From Variovorax sp. PBL-E5 (GTDB lineage: Bacteria > Pseudomonadota > Gammaproteobacteria > Burkholderiales > Burkholderiaceae_C), in the NCBI RefSeq assembly GCF_901827185.1, contig NZ_LR594671.1, positions 4,676,001-4,740,000 of the forward strand: DNA of 64,000 bases, written 5' to 3'. Shown one piece after another: positions 56,450-64,000 of the stretch (positions are counted from its first letter, which is position 1; each line of letters begins with the position of its first letter). The position numbers and the translations under genes are program-made. The notes beneath the pieces are model-generated. The model saw nothing but the letters and a program-made list of their open reading frames with translations, had not been told where the DNA came from and did not search any database.

Positions 56450-56815
56450 TCAGGCCGAGAAGCTCGATCCGCAGCCGCAGGTGCTGGTGGCGTTGGGGTT
56501 CTTGATCACGAACTGGGCGCCCTGCAGGTCTTCCTTGTAGTCGATCTCGGCGCCGACCAGGTACTGGTAGCTCATGGCGTCGATCAGCAGGGAGACGCCG
56601 TTCTTGGTCATCGTGGTGTCGTCCTCGTTGGTGATCTCGTCGAAGGTGAAACCGTACTGGAATCCCGAGCAACCGCCGCCTTGCACGAACACGCGCAGCT
56701 TGAGCTCGGGGTTGCCTTCTTCGGCGATCAGATCGGCCACCTTGGCAGCAGCGCTGTCGGTGAACAGGATCGGCTCGGGCATCTGGGGTTGGATGTTTTC
56801 GGCAACGGCACTCAT
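56450..56815 (-). CDS. erpA: Iron-sulfur cluster insertion protein ErpA
   Basis: A 121-residue A-type carrier that hands Fe-S clusters to apoproteins. The three cluster ligands are at C49 (GGGCSG), C113 and C115 (CGCGSS), the standard pattern. [10 protein letters not shown] is the conserved middle. AGGAG precedes ATG 56815. It is a single-gene unit between two terminators. Confidence 0.96.
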   Translation of the reverse strand: MSAVAENIQPQMPEPILFTDSAAAKVADLIAEEGNPELKLRVFVQGGGCSGFQYGFTFDEITNEDDTTMTKNGVSLLIDAMSYQYLVGAEIDYKEDLQGAQFVIKNPNATSTCGCGSSFSA

Positions 56816-56877
56816 GGGGAGAACTCCTGATAAGGGGCCGAACGTGCGGCCAATCGGCTCATGCTACCGCAACCAAC

Positions 56878-56898
56878 AAAAAACCGCCCGAAGGCGGT
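56878..56898 (-). terminator. Rho-independent terminator of rplM-rpsI
   Basis: Stem ACCGCC and GGCGGT around a four-base loop, followed on the minus strand by six Ts (AAAAAA at 56878-56883 on plus). It lies about 36 bases past the rpsI stop and resembles the erpA terminator in sequence. Confidence 0.82.
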
Positions 56899-56934
56899 CC
56901 TTTGACAGTGCGAGCGGTAAGCCCAAAACGCGGA

Positions 56935-57327
56935 TCAACGCTTGGAGAACTGCTTGCGGCGGCGTGCGGAGTGCAGACCGACCTTCTTGCGCTCGACCTC
57001 ACGTGCATCGCGCGTCACGAAGCCGGCCTGGCTCAACACCGGCTTGAGCGTCGCGTCGTAGTCGATCAGCGCACGGGTGATGCCGTGGCGCGCGGCGCCG
57101 GCCTGGCCCGATTCGCCACCGCCCGCCACGTTGATCATGATGTCGAAGGCTTCGACATTGTTCGTCAGGAAGAGCGGCTGCTTGGCGATCATGATCGACG
57201 TCTCGCGGCCAAAGTAGGCCTGGATGTCCTTGCCATTGACCGTGATCTTGCCGGTACCCTTTTTCATGAACACACGGGCGACGCTCGATTTGCGACGGCC
57301 GGTGCCATTGTTCCATTCACCAATCAT
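56935..57327 (-). CDS. rpsI: 30S ribosomal protein S9
   Basis: A 130-residue S9, normal length, with [13 protein letters not shown] and the C-terminal tail [14 protein letters not shown] that reaches the decoding site. ATG 57327 with AAGGAGCCTTGAGA upstream is chosen over the ATG two codons earlier. It follows rplM by 12 bases in the standard rplM-rpsI operon. Confidence 0.97.
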   Translation of the reverse strand: MIGEWNNGTGRRKSSVARVFMKKGTGKITVNGKDIQAYFGRETSIMIAKQPLFLTNNVEAFDIMINVAGGGESGQAGAARHGITRALIDYDATLKPVLSQAGFVTRDAREVERKKVGLHSARRRKQFSKR

Positions 57328-57339
57328 TCTCAAGGCTCC

Positions 57340-57768
57340 TTACAGTTCCAGCACTTTGGGCTGTTGGGCGGTATGCGGGTGCTCTGCGCCACCGTACACC
57401 TTGAGTTTCTTGATCATCGCGTAGCCGAGCGGGCCCTTGGGCAGCATGCCCTTGACGGCCTTTTCCAGGGCGCGGCCCGGATGCTTGGCTTGCATGTCGC
57501 GGAAGTTGGTGGCCGTGATGCCGCCCGGATAGCCCGAGTGGCGGTAGTACACCTTGTCGAGCGGCTTGGCGCCGGTGACGCGCAGCTGGGCTGCATTGAT
57601 GATGACGATGAAGTCACCGGTATCGACGTGAGGCGTGTAAATGGCCTTGTGTTTGCCGCGCAAACGGAGAGCAACTTCGCTGGCTACTCGTCCGAGGACC
57701 TTGTCGGTCGCGTCAATCACAAACCACTCGTGCGTCACGTCAGCGGGCTTGGCGCTGAACGTTTTCAT
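57340..57768 (-). CDS. rplM: 50S ribosomal protein L13
   Basis: A 142-residue L13, exactly the family length, starting MKTFSAKP and containing [12 protein letters not shown] and [22 protein letters not shown] precedes ATG 57768; the frame is open 14 codons upstream but those residues are not part of L13. A promoter at 57893-57921 leaves a leader of about 115 bases, which may carry control signals. Confidence 0.97.
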   Translation of the reverse strand: MKTFSAKPADVTHEWFVIDATDKVLGRVASEVALRLRGKHKAIYTPHVDTGDFIVIINAAQLRVTGAKPLDKVYYRHSGYPGGITATNFRDMQAKHPGRALEKAVKGMLPKGPLGYAMIKKLKVYGGAEHPHTAQQPKVLEL

Positions 57769-57842
57769 GAGTTTCCTTGGAAGGACAGGTTTGGGCGGGC
57801 CCTTTTCCACGGTCGGCGTTCCTCTGGCGGGAATCTCTTAGG

Positions 57843-57870
57843 TGGGGTTCAAATCCTCGCCGCGGGGCCA
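57843..57870 (+). other. tRNA 3'-end-like fragment (T-arm plus CCA), antisense to the rplM leader
   Basis: The plus strand reads a 5-bp stem with G-U pairs around the canonical loop TTCAAAT, then seven bases CCGCGGG, a G and CCA at 57868-57870, as in a tRNA T-arm, acceptor strand and encoded CCA. No matching 5' acceptor strand (CCCGCGG) lies 70-95 bases upstream, so it is not a whole tRNA. It may be a tRNA fragment left by past integration, or chance. Confidence 0.3.
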
Positions 57871-57892
57871 CAAAAGCGCTGCGAAGCCTTCC

Positions 57893-57921
57893 ATTATACG
57901 AACAAAAGCGTCTCTGACCAA
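57893..57921 (-). promoter_or_regulatory. Sigma-70 promoter of rplM-rpsI
   Basis: On the minus strand TTGGTC is followed after exactly 17 bp by a perfect TATAAT. Transcription would begin near 57886, leaving a leader of about 115 bases before rplM. This is the best sigma-70 match noticed in the window. Confidence 0.75.
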
Positions 57922-57976
57922 CCCGTACGACACCCGTCAACTCCCTCGAAGACTCTAGGGTGGTTAACATCCAGCG

Positions 57977-58876
57977 ATGTTCAGCTACCGCCACGCCTTC
58001 CATGCCGGCAACCACGCCGACGTGCTCAAGCACACGGTGCTGATTGCCACGCTCGACCATCTGCTCGAAAAAGAGACGCCGCTCACGGTGGTCGATACGC
58101 ACGCAGGCGCCGGCCTGTACCGGCTGGATGGCGACTACGCAGGCACCAGCGGCGAAGCGGCGGAAGGCGTGCTGCGTCTGGTCGCCGGGCAGAAAGCGGC
58201 AGCAGCGGCGCCGCTCGCCGACGCACTGGCGCGCTACCTCGGCGTGATCGGCGACTTCAATCCCAAGGGCGGGGCGAAGATCTATCCCGGCTCGCCCTTC
58301 ATCACCCACCATCTGCTGCGCGAGCAGGACCGGCTCAAACTCTTCGAGCTGCACCCGACCGATGCACGCACGCTCGATGCCAACATCGCCCAGCTCGAGG
58401 CCGGGCGCCAGATCGCCGTGCTGCGCGACGACGGCTTCGGCAGTGCGACCCAGTTCCTGCCGCCGCCCTCGCGGCGCGCGCTGGTGCTGTGCGATCCGAG
58501 CTACGAGATCAAGAGCGACTACGCGCGCGTGCTCGGCTTCGCCGGCGAGGCGCTCAAGCGCTTCGCGACCGGCACCTACGCCGTGTGGTATCCGATCATC
58601 CCGCGCCCCGAAGCGCACGACCTGCCGCGCCGCCTCAAGACGCTGGCGACCAAGGCCGGCAAGCCGTGGCTGCATGCGACGCTCACGGTCAAGTCGAGCA
58701 AGATCGTGACGGATGCGTCGGGCGCCACGCACCGCCCGGGCCTGCCGGCGAGCGGCATGTTCCTGATCAATCCACCCTACACGCTGAAGCCGCTGCTCGA
58801 AGCCGCGTTGCCGCAGATGGTGGAGCGGCTGGCACAGGATCGCCACGCTGCCTTCTCGCTCGACAGCGGCGGCTGA
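57977..58876 (+). CDS. rlmJ: 23S rRNA (adenine-N6)-methyltransferase RlmJ
   Basis: A 299-residue methyltransferase that modifies A2030 of 23S rRNA in E. coli. It starts MFSYRHAFHAGNHADVLKH, the family hallmark, with SAM-binding VVDTHAGAGLY near residues 37-47 and the catalytic DPSY motif near 174 in place of DPPY. Slightly longer than the E. coli enzyme (280). It diverges from rplM, about 210 bases apart, and is convergent with rlpA. Confidence 0.93.
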   Translation: MFSYRHAFHAGNHADVLKHTVLIATLDHLLEKETPLTVVDTHAGAGLYRLDGDYAGTSGEAAEGVLRLVAGQKAAAAAPLADALARYLGVIGDFNPKGGAKIYPGSPFITHHLLREQDRLKLFELHPTDARTLDANIAQLEAGRQIAVLRDDGFGSATQFLPPPSRRALVLCDPSYEIKSDYARVLGFAGEALKRFATGTYAVWYPIIPRPEAHDLPRRLKTLATKAGKPWLHATLTVKSSKIVTDASGATHRPGLPASGMFLINPPYTLKPLLEAALPQMVERLAQDRHAAFSLDSGG

Positions 58877-58891
58877 CGCGCGACCCGCGCC

Positions 58892-59587
58892 TCAGCGGCG
58901 CTTGCGCGGCGCCACCTTGCGCACCGGCCTGCCCTTGGATTTCGCCTTGGCCTGCGCAGGTGGCGGATCCTGCGCCGTCGAGACCGGCGATATCGCCGCA
59001 TCCGCGACGGCGCTGCCGCCGCAGCGGTCGGTGTCCCTGTCCATGATCGACAGCGCAACCTGCTTGATGCCCTGGCCCAGCATCCCGATCGACTCGGCCG
59101 CGGCACGGCTCAGGTCGATGATGCGGCCGGCCGCATAGGGCCCGCGGTCGTTGATGCGAACCAGCACCTCACGCCCGTTGACCAGGCTGCGCACGCAGAC
59201 GCGCGTGTTGAACGGCAGTGTCTTGTGGGCCGCGGTGAAGGCGGTCATGTCGAAGCGCTCGCCGCTCGCGGTCTTGCGCTGGTGGAACTGGATGCCGTAC
59301 CACGATGCGCCGCCGCGCTCGAAGATCTCGCGCGACCCTTCGTCGCCCGGCAGGCCGTCGTCGGGCGCTTCCCCATAGCCCGACACGGCGAGGTCGTAGC
59401 GCACCGAGGGCACCTGCGAACGCGGCGCCGCGCCGGGCGGAAGCGCGGGCTGCGCCGCCAGGGGACGCAGCCCGTTCTTGCCGGCGTCGTCCTTCGACAT
59501 CTGTGGCCCCGTGGTGCAGGCGGCCAGCGTGCAGATCACGGCCGCGGACAGCGCCGCACGAAGGGCGCCGCGGCGCCGCAAACTCAT
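58892..59587 (-). CDS. rlpA: RlpA-like septal ring lipoprotein (lytic transglycosylase fold)
   Basis: A 231-residue lipoprotein. The signal ends in a lipobox LAAC at about C24. The double-psi beta-barrel follows with GGASWYGIQFHQRKTASGERFD, TAAHKTLPFNTRVCV and INDRGPYAAGRIIDLS, including the aspartate of the active site. The SPOR domain found in many RlpA proteins is absent; the tail is lysine/arginine-rich instead (KSKGRPVRKVAPRKRR). It overlaps metF by ATGA. Confidence 0.88.
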   Translation of the reverse strand: MSLRRRGALRAALSAAVICTLAACTTGPQMSKDDAGKNGLRPLAAQPALPPGAAPRSQVPSVRYDLAVSGYGEAPDDGLPGDEGSREIFERGGASWYGIQFHQRKTASGERFDMTAFTAAHKTLPFNTRVCVRSLVNGREVLVRINDRGPYAAGRIIDLSRAAAESIGMLGQGIKQVALSIMDRDTDRCGGSAVADAAISPVSTAQDPPPAQAKAKSKGRPVRKVAPRKRR

Positions 59588-60417
59588 TCGCTCCAGCCCA
59601 GCCGCTGCAGCACGCCGAGCGTCGCAACCGACTGGTTCATCGTGTAGAAATGCAGCGCCGGCGCGCCACCGGCGCACAGCCGCTCGCACAGCGCCGCGAC
59701 CACGTCGAGGCCGAAGGCCCTGATCGACGCCGTGTCGTCGCCGAAGCTCTGCAGCCGCAAGCGAATCCAGCGCGGAATCTCCGCGCCGCAGGCATCGGAG
59801 AAGCGCATCAGCTGCGTCGAACTCGTGATGGGCATGATGCCCGGCACGACCGGCACCGCAAGGCCGAGCTTGCGCACGTCGTCCACGAAGCGGAAGTAGG
59901 CCTCGGCGCTGAAGAAATACTGCGTGATCGCCGAGTCGGCGCCTGCGTGCACCTTGGCCGCGAAGGCCTGCAGGTCCGCCTCGGGCGAACGTGCCTGCGG
60001 ATGCACCTCGGGATAGCAGGCCACCTCGATGTGGAAGTCGCGGCCCGTCTCCTCGCGAATGAAACGCACCAGGTCGCTCGCATACAGGAACTCGCCGCCG
60101 ATGCCGTAACCGCTCGGCAGATCGCCGCGCAGCGCCACCAGCCGCCGGACGCCCATGGCCTTGAGTTCGGCCAGCTGCGCACGCACCGTCTCGCGCGTCG
60201 CGCCGATACAGGAGAAGTGGCTCGCGGCGTCGACGCCTTCGGCCAGGATCTCGCCCACGATGCCGAAGGTGCCGGCATGGGTCGACCCGCCGGCCCCATA
60301 CGTGACGGAGCAGAACTCGGGCTTCTGCGCATAGAGCTGCTGGCGCACCGCGCGCAGCTTGACCGCGCCTTCGGGCGTCTTGGTCGGAAAGAATTCAAAG
60401 CTCAGCGGAAGGCGCAC
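59584..60417 (-). CDS. metF: 5,10-methylenetetrahydrofolate reductase
   Basis: A 277-residue FAD enzyme that makes 5-methyl-THF for methionine synthesis. It begins RLPLSFEFFPTKTPEG, with ALRGDLPSGYG and ITQYFFSAEAYFRFVDD as expected. The start is GTG 60417 with AGGAG six bases upstream; the open frame continues to 60567 but that part is a shadow of tlyA, which it overlaps by 23 bases. Placement after ahcY and tlyA puts it in the SAH-riboswitch operon of the methyl cycle. Confidence 0.93.
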   Translation of the reverse strand: MRLPLSFEFFPTKTPEGAVKLRAVRQQLYAQKPEFCSVTYGAGGSTHAGTFGIVGEILAEGVDAASHFSCIGATRETVRAQLAELKAMGVRRLVALRGDLPSGYGIGGEFLYASDLVRFIREETGRDFHIEVACYPEVHPQARSPEADLQAFAAKVHAGADSAITQYFFSAEAYFRFVDDVRKLGLAVPVVPGIMPITSSTQLMRFSDACGAEIPRWIRLRLQSFGDDTASIRAFGLDVVAALCERLCAGGAPALHFYTMNQSVATLGVLQRLGWSE

Positions 60418-61192
60418 GGCCGGCTCCTGGTTGGCCGTTCGCATGAACGGCATGAATGAAGAATTCGCGGTTGCCATCGCCGCCCGCGATCGGGCTGTCG
60501 AACCAATGCAGCACGCGCAGCGCGAGCGCCGCGCAGGCCTCGCGCAGGCGCTGCTCGACCACCGCATACAGCGCGGGATCGCGCACGATACCGCCCTTGC
60601 CGACCTGCCCCGGCTGCAGCTCGAACTGCGGCTTGACCAGCATCAGCAGGTCGCCGCCCGGCGCCAGCAGCGGCACCAGCGCCGGCAGCACGAGCGTTTG
60701 CGAGATGAATGACAGATCGCCCACGATCAACCCGAAGCGCGCATCGGCGGGCGAAGACGCTGCCCAGGCCTCGGCGCCGAGCGTGCGCGCGTTGACACCT
60801 TCGACGGCGGTCACGCGCGCATCCTCGCGCAGCCGCGCATGCAACTGGCCATGGCCCACATCGACGCCGATCACGTGCTCGGCACCCTGCTGCAGCAGGC
60901 AGTCGGTGAAGCCGCCGGTCGACTGGCCGACGTCGAGGCAACGCCTGCCGCGCGGATCGATGCCCGCGGCCGCGAGTGCGCCTTCCAGCTTGAGCCCGCC
61001 GCGCGAGACGTAGCGCGCCTCGGCCGCATCGAGCAGCTCGAGTTCGGCGTCCACAGGGATCTCGTCGTGGTTCCTGGCGACCGTGCGCCAGTCCGCGCCG
61101 TCGCGCCAGCGCAGACCGCCCGCGATCAGCCGCACGGCCTGCGAGCGCGACGCGGCGAGACCGCGTTCGACGAGCAACTGATCGGCGCGCAA
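60395..61192 (-). CDS. tlyA: TlyA-family rRNA methyltransferase (S4 + FtsJ domains)
   Basis: A 265-residue protein: an N-terminal S4 RNA-binding domain (MRADQLLVERGLAASRSQAVRLI) and an FtsJ-like methyltransferase domain with the SAM motif LDVGQSTGGFTDCLLQQGA near residues 86-104 and LIVGDLSFISQTLVLPAL. Mycobacterial TlyA 2'-O-methylates 16S and 23S rRNA. The start is a TTG at 61192. It lies between ahcY and metF, where SAM use makes sense, and overlaps metF. Confidence 0.9.
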   Translation of the reverse strand: MRADQLLVERGLAASRSQAVRLIAGGLRWRDGADWRTVARNHDEIPVDAELELLDAAEARYVSRGGLKLEGALAAAGIDPRGRRCLDVGQSTGGFTDCLLQQGAEHVIGVDVGHGQLHARLREDARVTAVEGVNARTLGAEAWAASSPADARFGLIVGDLSFISQTLVLPALVPLLAPGGDLLMLVKPQFELQPGQVGKGGIVRDPALYAVVEQRLREACAALALRVLHWFDSPIAGGDGNREFFIHAVHANGQPGAGRAPSAEL

Positions 61193-61213
61193 AGCGCTAC
61201 GCGAGTGGGCGTT

Positions 61214-62659
<1,446 letters not shown>

Positions 62660-62717
62660 GAAAACTCCAAAACAAGTTTGAGTGATGCCACTGCCTTCGG
62701 GGATGACCGGAGAGGGA

Positions 62718-62741
62718 CTCACCGCGAGAACAGCGGGTGAG
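62718..62741 (-). promoter_or_regulatory. Anti-aptamer hairpin in the ahcY leader
   Basis: On the minus strand CTCACCCGC and GCGGTGAG flank a short loop. The left arm is the pseudoknot strand of the SAH aptamer, so this hairpin and the ligand-bound fold are mutually exclusive. It is followed by no T-run, so control is more likely at translation or by Rho than by an intrinsic terminator. Confidence 0.55.
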
Positions 62742-62799
62742 CGTGGTTGCGATGATGGTCCGAGCCTCACGCCTGATGGCGCTGCAACGCTCCTCGGAG
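62736..62799 (-). promoter_or_regulatory. SAH riboswitch upstream of ahcY
   Basis: The minus-strand RNA starts CTCCGAGGAGCGTTGC, contains GGCGTGAGGCTCGGA, then ATCGCAACCACGCTCACC. These match the SAH aptamer: P1 from TCCGAG with CTCGGA, P2 from AGCGTTGC with GCAAC-CGCT, and the pseudoknot GTGAG with CTCAC. A TAAAAT -10 box lies at 62805-62810. The 3' CTCACC can instead pair with GGTGAG at 62718-62723, forming a competing hairpin. SAH binding should raise expression of ahcY and the genes after it. It accounts for most of the gap 62660-63030; the rest shows no gene. Confidence 0.88.
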
Positions 62800-63030
62800 C
62801 GCGCATTTTAGCGCGCCCGGATGGGCCGTGTGGTCAGCAGCGGCTCCCGGATCGGCCTGGACTGCGTCGCCCTCCCCCAAACTCCACCGCCACCATGCTG
62901 GCCGGGCGCAACGGCTTCCAGCCGCCGCCGTGAGCGCGCGGTGCCCGCGGCACGCGCGAGGGGCGCTCGGTAAAATCGCTGGTTTTGCCTCGACTGCCCG
63001 CGCCCGTGAGCGCGCATCGCGTTCACTCCC

Positions 63031-64000
63031 ATGACCTTCGCCTCCGAAACCCGCCGCCGCCGCACCTTCGCAATCATCTCCCACCCGGACGCCGGCAAGA
63101 CCACGCTGACCGAGAAGCTGCTGCTGTTCTCCGGCGCGATCCAGATCGCCGGCTCGGTCAAGGCGCGCAAGGCCACGCGGCACGCCACTTCCGACTGGAT
63201 GGAGATCGAGAAGCAGCGCGGCATCTCGGTCGCCTCGTCGGTGATGCAGATGGTCTACCGCGACCACGTCATCAACCTGCTGGACACGCCCGGCCACAAG
63301 GACTTCTCCGAAGACACCTACCGCGTGCTGACCGCGGTCGATTCGGCGCTGATGGTGATCGATGCCGCCAACGGCGTCGAGGCGCAGACGCGCCGGCTGA
63401 TCGAGGTCTGCCGCCAGCGCGACACACCCATCATCACCTTCGTCAACAAGATGGACCGCGAGGTGCGCGAGCCGCTCGAGCTGCTCGACGAGATCGAGCG
63501 CGAACTCGGCATGCCCTGCGTGCCGATGACATGGCCCGTCGGCCAGGGCAAGTCCTTCGGCGGCATCATCAACCTGCGCACCGAAGTGATGACCGTCTTC
63601 GAATCGGGCAGCGAGCGCCTGCCGCAGGATTTCGACGCCATGCCGCTGACCGATCGCGACGCGCTGCACAAGCGCTTCGGCCGCGAGTTCGACACCGCGA
63701 TGGAAAGCATGGAACTCGCCACCGGTGCCTCGCCCACCTGGGACCGCGAGGCCTTCCTGGCCGGCAGGCAGACGCCCGTGTTCTTCGGCTCCGGCGTCAA
63801 CAACTTCGGCGTGATGGAAGTGCTCGATGCATTGGTGGACCTCGCGCCGCCGCCGCAGTCGCGCACCAGCACCACGATGGTCAATCGCCAGCCGGTGGTG
63901 AAGGAAATCCAGCCCGAGGACAAGGATTTCGCCGGCGTCGTGTTCAAGGTGCAGGCCAACATGGACGCCAACCACCGCGACCGCATCGCCTTCGTGCGCA
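63031..64000 (+). CDS. prfC: Peptide chain release factor 3, N-terminal part
   Basis: A GTPase that recycles RF1/RF2 after peptide release; the window cuts it after 323 codons of about 530. G1 HPDAGKTT is near residues 18-25, G2 RGISVASSVMQ, G3 DTPGHKDFSEDTYR and G4 NKMDRE. KARKATRHATSDWMEIEKQRG is diagnostic for RF3. ATG 63031 is the first good start. A TAAAAT at 62971-62976 may be its -10 box, but no -35 is clear. Confidence 0.96.
   Translation, partial: MTFASETRRRRTFAIISHPDAGKTTLTEKLLLFSGAIQIAGSVKARKATRHATSDWMEIEKQRGISVASSVMQMVYRDHVINLLDTPGHKDFSEDTYRVLTAVDSALMVIDAANGVEAQTRRLIEVCRQRDTPIITFVNKMDREVREPLELLDEIERELGMPCVPMTWPVGQGKSFGGIINLRTEVMTVFESGSERLPQDFDAMPLTDRDALHKRFGREFDTAMESMELATGASPTWDREAFLAGRQTPVFFGSGVNNFGVMEVLDALVDLAPPPQSRTSTTMVNRQPVVKEIQPEDKDFAGVVFKVQANMDANHRDRIAFVR

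Noticed and set aside
57783..57870. A complete tRNA gene ending in the CCA at 57870
   Set aside because: No sequence complementary to the acceptor strand and no anticodon arm can be found in the expected range.

Overview
This GC-rich window (third codon positions mostly G or C) looks like the chromosome of a betaproteobacterium of the Comamonadaceae, Variovorax-like. Three things point there: the gene set ruvB/ruvA, phoH-ybeY, tyrS, anmK, erpA, rplM-rpsI, ahcY-tlyA-metF and prfC; an SAH riboswitch ahead of ahcY; and many Bug-type receptors. Placement is by inspection only. No transposase, integrase, CRISPR array or rRNA gene was seen.

Bases 1-42207 are one large CoA-thioester catabolic region made of six transcription units. 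(1) Minus, 4666 to 39 and beyond: a paired acyl-CoA dehydrogenase (ACAD), a thiolase-fold protein lacking its cysteines, a DUF35 Zn-ribbon/OB partner, an enoyl-CoA hydratase and etfB. (2) Plus, 4876-8662: an AMP-forming acyl-CoA ligase, a Liv-type binding protein and a 3-hydroxyisobutyrate dehydrogenase-like enzyme. (3) Minus, 21791 to 8659: thirteen genes, including BadI- and BadH-like ring enzymes, a BadK-like hydratase, a 2,4-dienoyl-CoA reductase, three ACADs, a class III CoA-transferase and a Bug receptor. A LysR gene is divergent from it. (4) Plus, 23164-29465: alpha-methylacyl-CoA racemase, a crotonase, a second paired ACAD and an ADP-forming acyl-CoA synthetase. (5) Minus, 30495-29512: a lone Bug receptor. 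(6) Plus, 30785-42207: a Liv binding protein, an HIBADH-like enzyme, an acetyl-CoA-synthetase-like ligase, a crotonase, the livGFHM transporter, SDRs, a Bug receptor and a MaoC hydratase.

Read together, the enzymes suggest uptake and activation of an alicyclic or alpha-methyl-branched carboxylic acid. The steps implied are racemisation, dehydrogenation, hydration, hydrolytic ring opening to a dicarboxylyl-CoA, and chain shortening that may include a retro-aldol cleavage. The substrate cannot be read from sequence. A 12-bp element with an A-rich 5' flank occurs six times, once ahead of each of the six units and always pointing into the gene, so a shared regulon is likely.

Bases 42208-43793 hold several small genes, most encoding single-helix membrane peptides, with a palindrome at the first start codon. 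From 43794 onward the genes are mostly core functions: a glycosyltransferase/phosphoesterase pair, Holliday-junction helicase, ribosome and tRNA quality control, murein metabolism, Fe-S assembly, ribosomal proteins, the S-adenosylhomocysteine/methyl cycle under an SAH riboswitch, and the start of release factor 3.
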